Source: Cyclobacteriaceae bacterium (lineage in GTDB: Bacteria; Bacteroidota; Bacteroidia; Cytophagales; Cyclobacteriaceae). Taken from it: DNA of 64,000 bases. The stretch lies in assembly GCA_013141055.1 (NCBI GenBank), contig JABFRS010000001.1, positions 1,178,001 through 1,242,000 on the forward strand. Direction: 5' to 3'. Made by a program: the position numbers and the translations under genes. Below the pieces are notes generated by a model. It saw only the letters and a program-made list of their open reading frames with translations, did no database searches and had not been told where the DNA came from. This document shows positions 19,601-30,283 of the stretch, one piece after another; position 1 is the stretch's first letter, and the number at the start of each line of letters is the position of its first letter.

Positions 19601-20128
19601 ATGAGCAGGATCGCACTCGAAAAAAATGAACCGCTCATCTCACAGAAATATCTTAAGAACATCCGCGAGAATGCATCGGTGATTCAGGAAAGCATGAGTG
19701 ATATTGTATGGGCAATCAATCCTGAGAACGACACCATGAGTAAGGTGATCCTCAGAATGAAAGAATTTACTACAGAAATTCTGGAGCCATTGGATATTCA
19801 ATATGAGTTTCTTCAGCTTGGTGATTTCAATGATATTAAAATGGACCTTGGAACACGAAAGGATTTTTACCTGATCTTCAAAGAAGCAGTTAACAATGCC
19901 GCAAAATACAGTCAGGGAAAAAAGATCACGATCTCACTAAACAATGAAGGAAAGTCCATTTATCTCGAAGTGAAAGATGATGGACAGGGCTTTGCAATCA
20001 TCAATCATGAGAAGGGTAATGGCTTGAAAAACATGAAGCATCGGGCCCATAACATCAAGGCTTCACTGGAAATTGATTCAAAGCCCGGAAACGGGACTAT
20101 CGTTTTGTTGAAAGTTCCGATCACATGA
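16676..20128 (+). CDS. Hybrid-periplasmic sensor histidine kinase with two-component regulator propeller
   Basis: The 1150-residue protein has a signal peptide ending 'LIVCGQ', then two seven-bladed Reg_prop-type propellers to about residue 690 (recurring 'LWVGTANGLNRYD'-like blades), a Y_Y_Y domain near 695-765 and one membrane helix at about 773-793. The cytoplasmic part has a GAF-like domain (about 815-945), a HisKA_3 dimerisation helix with the phosphorylated histidine H963 in 'VARDLHDDMGSTLSS', and an HATPase domain with 'EAVNNAAKYSQG' and 'GNGLKNMKHRA'. Unlike the hybrid systems for glycan use, it lacks its own receiver and AraC domains; the LuxR-type regulator 53 bases downstream is the evident partner. 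The ligand is unknown. Confidence 0.93.
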   Translation: MRYLILPLLLINLCPLIVCGQYHHFEKITETQGLSDNRVTSFLKDKNRFLWVGTANGLNRYDGYEFKIYKPGIPFRSISHEHINDIEQDNLGRLWIATWNGLTVLDPETDRIAFFTREKDVDYQEKGTIASSLVWDIYIDPDQKVWMALDARDLSVYDPKTKEFSYFPWREFVKKELPSRNQEQYTAIQKVLPRSDHQLWLGTTAGLFSFDIKTKQFEYIGGEDPVDFTAMAFDARRNVLFFTQNKPFAYDCNTKTLKDVILDRTNQIMMEPDASLIMPTTQRLISINQKTLHAIPLATEKEDPFSIHLNSIKVVYKDPDGTTWIGTSEGIRKYDSRLDVFRYVKIYPDSIRPVTGNLFHITDSKQDEKFYVSSYAGNKLLVIDKRNGALEQYPSALGIPLTKCSQTFEDSKGNFWVLTYKNIFLFDRLTKKFTMFPYPDKNMDTSFIEMIEDAEGNFWFASLHNGLFFFNSKTKTWSNPNAKEEFFGRRVTSLLSDPSHNAVWIGEFGFGVYRYDLKKKEFSHFNADVSNINSLHSSLINDLTQDLNGDIWIATNSGGVSKFRYGTKPDEEFISFSIENGLPENTINAIETDSHGNLWLASFKGLTTIKTSGEVIKHYDASNGLPFSNYSNPLSKSSGGELMSGIANGFIRFNPDSLSISTAGFPVVITSLLVGDSMLNTHTSHLFTHHQNDITFQFSALTYSLPQKVNYYYQLEGYDKQWINSGNGHIAKYTNLNNGSYTFKIRATDHSGRTSANIASINFVIDPPFWETWWFILIMSLLVLSSLMLWIRSLQRKVVAQKILKQVATSMYNQKTIDQVFTTVVNHCIDLLHFQNCKAYILSEEENKLILKSSGGLSIDGTTQKGLFVEIPVGTGIIGKAAQTGNASVQYVQVDGKKFSEIAIPVIVENRVFAVIQSEHISRNFFSSWHLNMLKEIAAICGAKIGRYFIEDQIRSKVARDLHDDMGSTLSSINIMSRIALEKNEPLISQKYLKNIRENASVIQESMSDIVWAINPENDTMSKVILRMKEFTTEILEPLDIQYEFLQLGDFNDIKMDLGTRKDFYLIFKEAVNNAAKYSQGKKITISLNNEGKSIYLEVKDDGQGFAIINHEKGNGLKNMKHRAHNIKASLEIDSKPGNGTIVLLKVPIT

Positions 20129-20181
20129 TTGGGGTATTTCAATGGCTTCATAAATAGTACTTATTTACACACATAATATAT

Positions 20182-20814
20182 ATGTCTAAGGCGCTGTCGG
20201 TTCTGATCTACGAGGATAATAAGTTGCTTCGCGAAAGCCTGGCTAGCCTGCTTCAATTAAATGGATCGCTCCGTCTTTCCGATGCTTATGAGAACGTATT
20301 GCTGGTAAAAGAACAGGTAGCAGTTCATCAGCCTGATATCATCCTGATGGATATTGACATGCCAGAAATGACAGGAATTGAAGCGGTGAAGCAGATCCGG
20401 ACCATCAATTCATCAGTTCCAATTCTCATGCTGACAGTATTCGATGACAATATGCATGTGTTTCAGGCTATCCGTGCAGGAGCATCGGGTTATCTGCTGA
20501 AAAAGCATATTTCCACCAAATTGTTTAATGCTATTGAGGAAGTGATGGATGGCGGCGCGCCGATGTCACCTTCGGTTGCACGGATGGTTATTGATTCCAT
20601 GCAGAATATCCAGGAGAATCCATATCAGCTGACCGCCCGTGAAAAAGAGATTTTGACCTTATTAAGTCAGGGCAACAGTTACAAATTAATGGCTTCCCAT
20701 CTTGACATCAGTCTGGATACGGTTCGCACTCACATCAAAAAGATCTACGAAAAGCTTCATGTCCATTCCCAGACAGAAGCAGTCTCCAAAGCCATTCACG
20801 AGAAGCTGGTCTAA
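20182..20814 (+). CDS. NarL/LuxR-family response regulator
   Basis: The 210-residue protein has a receiver domain (phosphorylated D57 in 'ILMDIDMPEMTG', lysine in 'GYLLKKHIS') and a C-terminal LuxR helix-turn-helix ('LTAREKEILTLLSQG', 'LDISLDTVRTHIKKIYEKL'). HisKA_3 kinases such as the one just upstream normally phosphorylate regulators of this class, so the two form a two-component pair. It is followed by the large secreted protein genes, which are plausible targets, though nothing in the sequence proves it. Confidence 0.95.
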   Translation: MSKALSVLIYEDNKLLRESLASLLQLNGSLRLSDAYENVLLVKEQVAVHQPDIILMDIDMPEMTGIEAVKQIRTINSSVPILMLTVFDDNMHVFQAIRAGASGYLLKKHISTKLFNAIEEVMDGGAPMSPSVARMVIDSMQNIQENPYQLTAREKEILTLLSQGNSYKLMASHLDISLDTVRTHIKKIYEKLHVHSQTEAVSKAIHEKLV

Positions 20815-20821
20815 AAATACC

Positions 20822-20837
20822 TCACATCATTATGTGA
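20822..20837. promoter_or_regulatory. Perfect 6-bp palindrome downstream of the regulator gene
   Basis: TCACAT and ATGTGA are separated by CATT, giving a palindrome that starts seven bases after the regulator stop and about 55 bases before the first large surface-protein gene. It could be a binding site for a dimeric regulator or the stem of a weak terminator; the following TTTC is a poor U-tract. Confidence 0.3.
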
Positions 20838-20893
20838 TTTCAAGGAAGATTAAATCAGGTGAGATTTGATTCAAGCTAAAAACACCCAAAATC

Positions 20894-23800
20894 TTGAAAT
20901 TCCTTAAGGCCACCGCCCTTCTTATCATCAGTTTTAGTCTTGCTCTATCTGTGTATGCCCAGCAAACCCCATATGTAAATTGGGCGAGAAAAATCGGAGG
21001 ATCAAGTTCTGATCTTGGAACTTTCGTTGCAAAAGATGCTGCCGGAAATCTTTACTATACAGGATACTTTACAACTTCGGCTGACTTTGATCCTTCTTCA
21101 GGTGTCTTTACCTTAAATACAGCTTCCGCCGGTCAACGTGATTCATACATTACCAAGTTCAATTCCGACGGACAACTTATTTGGGCAAAAGCATTTGGAG
21201 GCACAAACATCGATCAGGGTAATGCTGTCACGATTGATAATTCTGGAAACATTTTAATAACCGGAATGTTTGTTGGAACTGCCGACTTCAATCCGGGTAC
21301 TGGCGTCAACAATCTTACTTCTCTTGGTAATCGGGATGTTTATGTATTGAAACTGGATATCAACGGAGATTATGTTTGGGCACAAAAGTTTGGAAACACA
21401 AGTCTCGATGAGGGTTTTGGAATAAAGACCGATGCTTCTGGTAATGTTTATACTGTCGGAATATTTGCAGGCAATGTTGATTTTGATCCCGGTGCAGGAA
21501 CAGCAATTCTGAATAGCAGCACTTCAAATCACGATACTTTTGTTGTAAAGCTGGACGCTTCCGGAAATTATGTGTGGGCGAAAAGCTTTGGAGGAACAGG
21601 CTTCGATACTTCTTACTCACTTGCACTTGATGCTTCCAATAATGTAATTCTAACAGGACGATACAATGGAGCCATTGACCTTGATCCAGGACCGGGTACT
21701 TCCACGGCGCCTGTTTACGGAAGTGACGATATCTTTATCACCAAGCTGGATGTAAACGGAGGATTTGTATGGACAAAAACTTTCGGCGGAACCGGTACCG
21801 ACTGGGGATTTGGTGTAACGACTGATGCATCAGGAAATATTTATTCAACAGGATACTTTGCTGGAACTGTAGATTTCAATCCTGGTGCCGGAACATTCAA
21901 TCTCACCATTCTTGCAAACTACACTGAAGCCTATGTTCAGAAATTAGATGCTAGTGGTAATTTTATCTGGGCCGTGAGAATGGGTGGGCCCAACACCGCT
22001 ACGTCGGAAGAAACCTATGGGAAATCAATCGACCTCGATCCATCCGGAAACATTTTAACAACTGGTGAATTTACAGGTACAGCAGATTTTGATCCAGGTG
22101 CGGGCACATTCAATATCACAGCTGTCTCAACTGCGCAGCCAGACATTTTTGTTTCCAAACTTTCCAATAATGGAGACTTTGTATGGGCTTATAACATTGG
22201 AGGTGTCAATATAGATTTTGCCGGAAGCATTTTAAGTTCATCAACGGGTGAAGTCTATGTTACAGGTGGATTTATTGGTGCGGTCGATTTTGCGCCAGGA
22301 TCCTGCTTTTATAATCAAAGTGGCACTGCCGGCAGCGTGGATATGTTCATGCAGAAGGTGAGTACTGTTTCTAATGTCTTCAATACTCCTGTCACGATAA
22401 CTTCTTTTTCACCTCAACGAGGTATTCCAGGAAATCCTATCACGATCACAGGTACCAATTTCAGTATAGTGCCTTCTGAAAATATCGTAAGGTTTAATGG
22501 AGGAAGTTTATTAGCAACGGTCACAGGCAGTACCGCAACGACGATCAGTGCGACTATTCCTGTCGGAGCAGTATTTGGAAAAATAACTGTCACAGTCGGA
22601 TGTTTGGTTGCTACCAGTTCAGTGAATTATTCGCCTGACTTTCTTCCGGCAAATATTCCCACATCAGGACTTGCAGGTTACTGGGGCTTATCAGATAATA
22701 CATTTGATCTGAGTGGTAATGGAAATACAGGAACTGCCGTTGGCGCTATCCTTACTGCGGATCGTTTCGGCAATGCTGATGATGCCTATGCTTTTAATGG
22801 ATCTTCCCACATTTCCGTCGCCGACGCTGCTACACTTCGTGGGGTGAATGTTACGATATCAGGCTACTTCAAGTTTAATAATACGTCAGGGGTACAGATG
22901 CTGGTTAATAAACATCTCGGTGTAGCAGGCCTTGATTCTTATGAGATGTGGTTTGAAAGTGGTCAGCTGCGGGGTGCTATCGGAAACACAGGTGGATTAG
23001 GTACCATCATCAGCACTGCCTTTACTCCCATCATTGGAGAATGGTATCAGCTCGGTTTTTCATTTGATGATGCAACGAATACTCAAAAGCTCTACATCAA
23101 TGGTTGTATGGTGACACAAAACACCAGTACGGCAAGCATTGCTTATGATAGTGAGCCTTTGTTCTTTGGAGCGAGTAATGATTTTCAAACACCAACACAA
23201 TTCTTCAACGGAGATGCTGCGGAAATCGTACTGTGGTCAAGAGCATTGAGTGATACAGAGATTCAGCAGGTCTCAAGACCTGGTATTTATTCAAGTGGTA
23301 CTAATCCGGAAGATGGAGATGTTGGCGCCACAGTTGTCTTTACTGGAAGAAATTTCAGTACAGACATGACAACCCTCAAAGTATTTTTCTCAGGACCAAC
23401 TGCCGCAGGTGTTGAAGGGGTTATCACTGGCAGTACGTCGACATCCATTACTACTACCGTTCCACTTGGTGCAGAAACAGGTCCCGTTGGAGTTTCTAAA
23501 GGATGCCTGTTCGATTCTCCAAGTGAATTTGATTTCACAGTCCTTGATGCACCGTGCATACCTGCTGCAGAGCTCGCTGCCCTTGAAGCTCTTTACAATG
23601 CAACGGATGGGCCCAACTGGATGGATAATGAAAACTGGCTAGGAGTAAATCCCTCTAATTGGCTCGGGGTAAAAATAGTTGGTTGTCATGTGACAGAAAT
23701 TGATCTTTTCGAAAATAATCTTGTTGGAACATTGCCAGTAGAAATGGGAGATCTGACCAACCTGGTACGGCTCAACGTTGCTAATAATCTCCTTCATGGA

Positions 23801-26646
23801 GATGTTCCGGCAAGTCTGGCGGGTACAGCCTTACAATTCTTAAATATCGAGAACAATAGGTTTGTCAACCTTCCAAATTTAGGCAACGACTTGGAAGGAG
23901 ATATTTCAAATAATTATTTCACATTCGAAGACATTGAGCCGAATATATTAAGTGATGCCGTTACTTACAGTCCACAGGCTCCACTGCCTGGAGGCTCGTT
24001 TTTACTTTCGCTGGGATCTCCATTAGTTATTCCTTTATCAACTCCGGGTACTGCCAATCAATATCAATGGTATGCAAACGGAGGATTTCTTACCGGTGAG
24101 AATTCTCCAACATTCTCCATTCCTTCTATTACCACTGCCGATGTTGGTTATTATGAAGTAGAAGTTTCAAGTCCATTGGCTCCTGATCTGATACTTATTG
24201 CTACTTATATTGTCGGCATCGATGATCAGTGCGGACCGCGTATCGATGGCAGAATTGATGCTCCTTTCGATCCTCATGTCAATGATCAAAACGGTATTAA
24301 TATGATTGAACTTCAATCAACAGGAAAAATGATTGTTGGTCTATTCGAGAATACTATCAATGGGGTACAGTACACGGACGGTATCTATAGATTCAATTCG
24401 GATGGAACGATCGACAATAGTTTTACGCCTTCTCCGATAGGATATCTGTCAAAACAAACATTGCTGATACAACCAGATGACAAGATTCTCTCCGCACAAG
24501 AGCTTGGAGTTGCCAGATATCTGGCTGATGGAACTCAAGATCCCGGATTTATCAGCCCAGCGATAACGGGTGGTCTTTATGTTAATGCTCTTGGGCTTCA
24601 GCCTGATGGCAAAATTGTTGTAGGGCTTTATGATTCCTTTGAAGGAGAATATTCATTGATCAGACTTCAGTCGAACGGTTTGAAAGACAATTCATTCACT
24701 GATCCCGATGCATCATTTGGAGTAGAAGTTATAAAAATCCAGCCTGATGGAAAAATCATAGTAGCAGGCCATTTTGGAATTGACAGGCTGAACTCAGATG
24801 GCACCAATGATCCAAGTTTTGATCCTGGGACAAACGTCGATGATCCCATATTCGACATGGCTCTTCAGCCGGACGGCAAGATTATTATTGTCGGTCAATT
24901 CACCGAATATAATGGAGTGCCTGCCGGAGGCATTGCACGCTTGAATGCTAACGGTAGCCTTGATTCATCTTTCGATCTCACCAATGGTCTCGACTATAGC
25001 ACTGACATTCAAACGTATTCTGTACAGCTGTTGAGCAATGGTAAAATCATTATTGCCGGAAACTTTTCCCATTACAACACCTATTCGAGAAGCGGATTGG
25101 CCAGACTAAATTCTGACGGTACTTTGGATTGCTCCTTTACAACAGGTATTAACATTTCTCAATATGAGATCTACGACATGGCCATTCAGGCGGATCAGAA
25201 AATACTTATCGTGGGAAATTTTTCGCATTATGATGGAGTGGTACGAAACGACTTTGCAAGAGTTTTGAACGACGCTTCTGCACCAGTACTAACCATCACT
25301 CAGCAGCCAGTTGATTTTACTGCCTGTGAAGGAAGTCCCGCAACTTTTAATTGTACCGCTGTTGGTGCTTCTAATATTACCTATCAATGGCAGTTTAGCC
25401 CTAACAGTCCGATATCATTTACAGACATCGTTAATGGCGCAAATTATTCTGGCGTTACTACTAGCACATTGACCATAAATACAACGGCCAGTTTTGGAAT
25501 CGGAAGATATCGTTGTCGTGTTAATGGAACACTGGCAACTGAAGTTATATCCACTGATCGGGGATTGTTTATCAATTCTGTTCCCACAGCGCCAGGTACT
25601 TCTGGGAATTCCGGATGCGCAAACACGAACGTTATCTTAACCGCGACTGGCGGAACAAACGGTGAATACAGGTGGTATACAGTTGCATCGGGAGGCACTG
25701 CGATTGCAGGTCAGGTCAATAACACCTACTCGACACCACCGTTGACGAATACAACAACTTACTATGTATCCAGAAGAATCGCTACGTGTGAAAGTTCACG
25801 GACTTCAGTAATCGCCACAGCCATTTCTTTACCACCTCCACCTGTTACGATTTCAGGCTCAGCTTGCGCTCCCTCTTCAACCGTGGCTCTTTCTGCAACT
25901 GGCGGAACTGCGGGGCAATATCGGTGGTACACATTGGCAACAGGAGGCAGTGCCATCCCCGGACAAACCAGCAGCTCGTACACAACACCCATTCTTACAG
26001 TTACCACAACGTATTACGTAAGTATTAACAACGGTACATGTGAGAGCGCCAGAACTTCGGTGACAGCAGAAATAAAATCCTGCACCCCCTCGATCTCGAC
26101 TGCATCACTTGCCACCCAGATTGGTGGAGAAGTTTCATTAGATATTACATCATTGGTGACGACGATAAATAATCCTATTAATGTTAGTTCAATCAGAGTG
26201 GTGCAGCAACCCGTGAGTGGAGCAAGAGCAACGGTAACGGCAGGAATGCTGACAGTTGATTATGCCGGGATCTCCTTTGCTGGAACCGACCGCCTCAGGT
26301 TGGAAGCCTGCGATCAGGCAGCTCATTGTGCCCAGCAGGATTTTACGGTCGATGTTGCAGGAGATTATCATGTTTACAACGCCATCTCACCAAATGGCGA
26401 TGGCTTAAACGATATTTTTATATTGAATACATCAACCTGTTGCCCTCTACACAAAAAAATAAAGTCACTATCTTTAACAGGTGGGGCGATCCTGTTTTTG
26501 AAGTAACTGATTACAATAATGTAGATCGTGTCTTCAAGGGACTTAACAATAGTGGTAGCGAATTGCCGGCGGGGACTTATTTTTATAAAATCATTTTCAG
26601 CAGCGGCACCGAAGAGAAGAGTGGATACATTTCGTTGAGGAAATAA
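20894..26646 (+). CDS. Giant mosaic secreted protein with type IX secretion C-terminal domain, frame broken near the end
   Basis: About 1917 residues if the frame is repaired. It starts at TTG (20894): a stop lies six codons upstream and the signal peptide 'ALSVYAQQ' follows directly. Order of parts: about eight propeller-like repeats ('DASGNVYTVGIFAGNVDFDPG' type) to about 490; an IPT/TIG domain; a LamG-like lectin fold (about 590-795); a second IPT/TIG; a short leucine-rich segment (about 900-1000); delta-60 repeats ('LQPDGKIIV...RLNSDG') at about 1130-1455; Ig-like domains, including two 'GQYRWYT' modules; a cadherin-like segment; and a CHU_C tail. The first frame stops at 26506. Adding one T to the T5 run at 26415-26419 restores the tail 'VTIFNRWGDPVFEV' to 26646. 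It is probably displayed on the cell surface by type IX secretion. Confidence 0.88.
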
Positions 26647-26662
26647 TTTGACATTAGAAATT

Positions 26663-27568
26663 ATGAATAAACGTTTACTGTTTTTTATTTCTGCTTCCTT
26701 AATTGCATTGACCACTGAGGCCCAGCAGGATCCTATTTATGCCCAGTACCTGAATAATCCTATGATTATCAATCCGGCATATGCAGGAAGTAATAATATG
26801 TTCAATGCAGGAATTCAATATCGTACACAATGGGCTGGACTTGATGGAAATCCAACGACGGCAAACTTTAGCAGTCACATGTCTGTATTCCAAAACAAAG
26901 TAGGTTTAGGAATACAGGTAATTCAGGATAAGATTGGTGATTCAAAGAATACCGAATTCAATACTCTTTATTCGTACAAACTTCAATTGAGTAATGCTAC
27001 GCTCTCGTTTGGTATGCAGGCAGGACTGATCCGTTATACAAATGATCCTACAGGTTTATCACTCAGAGATCCAAATGATCCCGTCTTTACAACAAGTCTT
27101 AGTGAATCAAAAATCAATTTCGGTGCTGGCTTACTTTTGAAAAATGACCGTTATATGATTGGCCTGTCGGTTCCGCGACTGCTTCCTTCCACGGTAAGTC
27201 AGGGTGGTCAGGAGATTCAGGTTTACAAGCAGAACTTCTATTTGTTTGGATCCTATATTATATTTCTTTCAGAAAATGTAAGATTCAAACCATCAGTATT
27301 GCTTCGTGGAACACAAGCTTCTCCTATTTCCGCAGATTTGAATGCGAGTATTAACTTCAAAGAATACTATACAGCAGGGCTTTTCACCCGCAATTTTAAA
27401 ACATACGGATTGCTGGCTCAGGTCTTTGTAAAAGGGCTTCGCTTTGGATATGTATTTGAATTGCCCGGCAGTTCCGAATCAAGCCTGAATTTTACAAGCC
27501 ATGAGGTTACGCTAGGTATTTCTCTTGGATTACTCAGCAACCACGACAAGGTTTTGAAAACATTCTAG
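26663..27568 (+). CDS. PorP/SprF family type IX secretion outer-membrane protein
   Basis: The ATG at 26663 gives a 301-residue protein with signal peptide ending 'LTTEAQ'. The family signature 'DPIYAQYLNNPMIINPAYAG' follows at once, then 'RTQWAGLDGNP' and a 14-16-strand barrel. SprF of Flavobacterium is needed to put the SprB adhesin on the cell surface, and its gene lies just downstream of sprB. The same arrangement here, 16 bases after the giant secreted protein, suggests a dedicated partner. It shares clear similarity with the second copy at 35489-36409. Confidence 0.93.
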   Translation: MNKRLLFFISASLIALTTEAQQDPIYAQYLNNPMIINPAYAGSNNMFNAGIQYRTQWAGLDGNPTTANFSSHMSVFQNKVGLGIQVIQDKIGDSKNTEFNTLYSYKLQLSNATLSFGMQAGLIRYTNDPTGLSLRDPNDPVFTTSLSESKINFGAGLLLKNDRYMIGLSVPRLLPSTVSQGGQEIQVYKQNFYLFGSYIIFLSENVRFKPSVLLRGTQASPISADLNASINFKEYYTAGLFTRNFKTYGLLAQVFVKGLRFGYVFELPGSSESSLNFTSHEVTLGISLGLLSNHDKVLKTF

Positions 27569-27763
27569 GTCGCATTTACTTCTCTCATTATTATTTAAAA
27601 AAATATTTAACTTCGCTCTCCCCCAGCCAGTTAGTTTAAATTTTTAATCATCACCATTACGTTTTCAGATCGAACTGCGTGATAGTGTAAAAACCTATTG
27701 GTAATGGAGCGTTCTTATAATACCCTGTTTGTTACCTTCAAGCCTCTTGAGACATTAAAGGAA

Positions 27764-30211
27764 ATGAAGAGATTTCTACTCGTCTTTGGAATTGCTGTAT
27801 TCTCAATCTTAAGTGGATCTGCTCAGATTGTGAGTGATTTTACAAGTAATAATGAGGGCTGGATAGCTCCTTCCTCCTCAACAGGAATTCAGTACAGCGC
27901 CACAGGTGGTAATCCAGGGGGTTATGTTTTTGGTATCGACCCAGCGTTGGCATCCACTTTCTGGTATTACAGAGCTCCCGGAAAATTCACCGGCAATCGT
28001 TCATCATATTACAATGGAACAATCTCTTTTGATGTATCTGTTGTAACAACTCAGGCAGCTGTTCAGCGTGCCGATATTATTCTTACTAACAGTGCCGGCA
28101 TTTCGATTTATTATTTTAGCCCGGTAACACCTACACCAGGAGTATATCCCACCTGGACAAAGTATGCAGTTAATCTGAATGAGCTTTCAGGTAACTGGAA
28201 AACAGCAAATTCATCTACCGGAACTGCTGCTACTCAGGCAGAGATTCAGAATGTTTTAACAAGTCTTTTAAATTTTGATATCCGCGGACGGTATGGTTCT
28301 TCCATCAACACACAATCCAGGCTTGACAATGTTATGTTTACAGAGTTTACAATAGATACACAACCCACCACAACATCGGTATGTCTTGGATCAACAACAT
28401 CTTTTACCATCGCTGCATCCGCATTCACTACTGTTACATATCAATGGCAAAAATTTGACGGAACCTTTGGGCTTTGGAATAATCTTACAAACACAGGGGG
28501 ATATTCAGGAACCACTACGACTACCCTGGGAATTAATACAGCAACAACAGGAACAGCTGCGCAAGGATCTTATCGATGCATTGTATCTTCAACTGGCGCG
28601 AAACCCATTACTTCAAGTGTTGCAAATCTTACTGTCAATGCACTGCCAACAGCGCCAGGAGCAACGCCAAACTCCGCATGTGGACCAACAAACACGGTAA
28701 CGCTTACTGCAACAGGTGGAAGTGCGGGCCAATACCGCTGGTACTCCGTATCCTCAGGTGGAGTTGCCAGTACTCAGGTGAACAATACTTTTGTCACTCC
28801 TTCTATTTCAACAACAACAACTTTTTATGTTGCGATCAATAATGGTACCTGCGAAAGCACTAGGACATCTGTTCAGGCGATCATAAATACGGTAACACCA
28901 CCTACCACCACTCCTGGTTCAGCATGCGGCCCTTCTTCAGCGGTTGTTGTGAGTGCATCGGGTGGAAGTGCAGGGCAATATCGGTGGTATACTGCCTCTT
29001 CCGGAGGACCCGCCAGTGCGCAGGTGAATAGCACTTTTACAACACCTGTGATCTCAACCACTACAGTTTATTATGTTGCTATTAACAATGGTACCTGTGA
29101 AAGCACACGCACAGCCGTAACTGCAACAATTGATATCGTCACTCCACCTACGACTACTAATAATTCAGGATGCGCGCCATCTGCTTCCATTACTGTAAGT
29201 GCCAGTGGCGGAAGTGCCGGACAATATAGATGGTATACTGCCTCTTCTGGTGGACCAGCGAGTGCTCAGGTCAATAGCACTTTCACAACACCCGTCATCT
29301 CAGCCACCACAGTTTATTATGTAGCCATAAATAACGGAACCTGTGAAAGCACACGCACTCCAGTAACCGCAACCATTGTTACCGTCAATCCACCAACAAC
29401 TACTGGTAATTCAGCTTGCGGACCTACTGCTTCGGTTACAGTCAATGCAACAGGAGGAAGCGCTGGCCAGTACCGATGGTATCAGGTAGCATCCGGAGGA
29501 GCAGCAAGTGCACAAACGAACAGCGCTTACATAACTCCTTTGATATCTGCTACGACTATTTTCTACGTTGCCATCAACAATGGAACATGCGAAAGCGTAC
29601 GGACGCCCGTAACTGCTACTATCAACAATTGTACTGTCAATCATCCTCCGATCATTCGACCAGTATTCTCCACGACAGGACCTGGAGGAACAGTTACCAT
29701 CGATCTGCTCAATCAGATCAGTGATGAAGATGGTAATCTCGATGCTTCGACGTTTAACGTAAAGATTGCTCCTATCAGTGGAGCACCAACCTCTATCAGT
29801 TCAAGCTCAGTACTTACCATTAATTATTCAGGGATCACATTTTCCGGTACGGATATGTTCACGGTAGAAGCTTGTGATCTTTCAGGTTTCTGTTCACAAA
29901 AAGAATTTACAGTTGATTTTGCAGGGGACATCATGATCTACAATGCGATATCTCCAAACAATGACGGAAAAAACGATTCATGGATCATTCAGAATATCGA
30001 TGTATTAGAAGACACAAAAGAGAATCATATTACCGTATTCAATCGTTGGGGAGATTCAGTTTTTGAAATTGACAACTATAATAACCTCGACAGAGTATTC
30101 AACGGACTTAGTAAAAATGGAAGTCAGTTGCCAAGTGGCACCTATTTCTACCGAATTGATTTCAAATCTGGCAGAAAAACACAGAACGGATACATCTCCT
30201 TAAAGAGATAA
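27764..30211 (+). CDS. Secreted Ig-repeat protein with type IX secretion C-terminal domain
   Basis: The ATG at 27764 begins the signal peptide 'MKRFLLVFGIAVF' ending 'SGSAQ'; the longer frame upstream adds 22 residues that do not fit. The protein has 815 residues. Residues about 25-190 look like a carbohydrate-binding jelly roll ('FTSNNEGWIAPSSS', later 'RLDNVMFTEF'); an Ig-like domain follows; then four tandem 82-residue Ig-like modules, each with 'GQYRWY' and 'NGTCES'; a cadherin-like segment; and a complete CHU_C tail ('AISPNNDGKNDSW', 'VFNRWGDSVFEI', 'LPSGTYFYRI'). It has no PorP/SprF gene directly downstream, unlike the other two. Confidence 0.9.
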   Translation: MKRFLLVFGIAVFSILSGSAQIVSDFTSNNEGWIAPSSSTGIQYSATGGNPGGYVFGIDPALASTFWYYRAPGKFTGNRSSYYNGTISFDVSVVTTQAAVQRADIILTNSAGISIYYFSPVTPTPGVYPTWTKYAVNLNELSGNWKTANSSTGTAATQAEIQNVLTSLLNFDIRGRYGSSINTQSRLDNVMFTEFTIDTQPTTTSVCLGSTTSFTIAASAFTTVTYQWQKFDGTFGLWNNLTNTGGYSGTTTTTLGINTATTGTAAQGSYRCIVSSTGAKPITSSVANLTVNALPTAPGATPNSACGPTNTVTLTATGGSAGQYRWYSVSSGGVASTQVNNTFVTPSISTTTTFYVAINNGTCESTRTSVQAIINTVTPPTTTPGSACGPSSAVVVSASGGSAGQYRWYTASSGGPASAQVNSTFTTPVISTTTVYYVAINNGTCESTRTAVTATIDIVTPPTTTNNSGCAPSASITVSASGGSAGQYRWYTASSGGPASAQVNSTFTTPVISATTVYYVAINNGTCESTRTPVTATIVTVNPPTTTGNSACGPTASVTVNATGGSAGQYRWYQVASGGAASAQTNSAYITPLISATTIFYVAINNGTCESVRTPVTATINNCTVNHPPIIRPVFSTTGPGGTVTIDLLNQISDEDGNLDASTFNVKIAPISGAPTSISSSSVLTINYSGITFSGTDMFTVEACDLSGFCSQKEFTVDFAGDIMIYNAISPNNDGKNDSWIIQNIDVLEDTKENHITVFNRWGDSVFEIDNYNNLDRVFNGLSKNGSQLPSGTYFYRIDFKSGRKTQNGYISLKR
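28650..29633 (+). repeat. Four tandem in-frame 246-bp repeats
   Basis: The marker encoding NGTCES recurs at 28841, 29087, 29333 and 29579, an exact 246-base (82-codon) period. Copies 2 and 3 are nearly identical at protein level over about 50 residues but differ at many third codon positions, so they are not recent DNA duplications. Related modules occur twice in the first giant protein (period 252 bases) and once in the protein at 32641-35475. Confidence 0.9.
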
Positions 30212-30283
30212 GTTGTAAAGTCAGAGGATATTGTTGGATTGGTGGTGGGATTTTTACGATCTTGAATGCCTAAAATCCACCAT

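Noticed and set aside
28650..29633. Regularly spaced repeats that might suggest a CRISPR array
   Set aside because: The period is 246 bases, in frame and coding for Ig-like modules; there are no short identical repeats with unique spacers and no cas genes.
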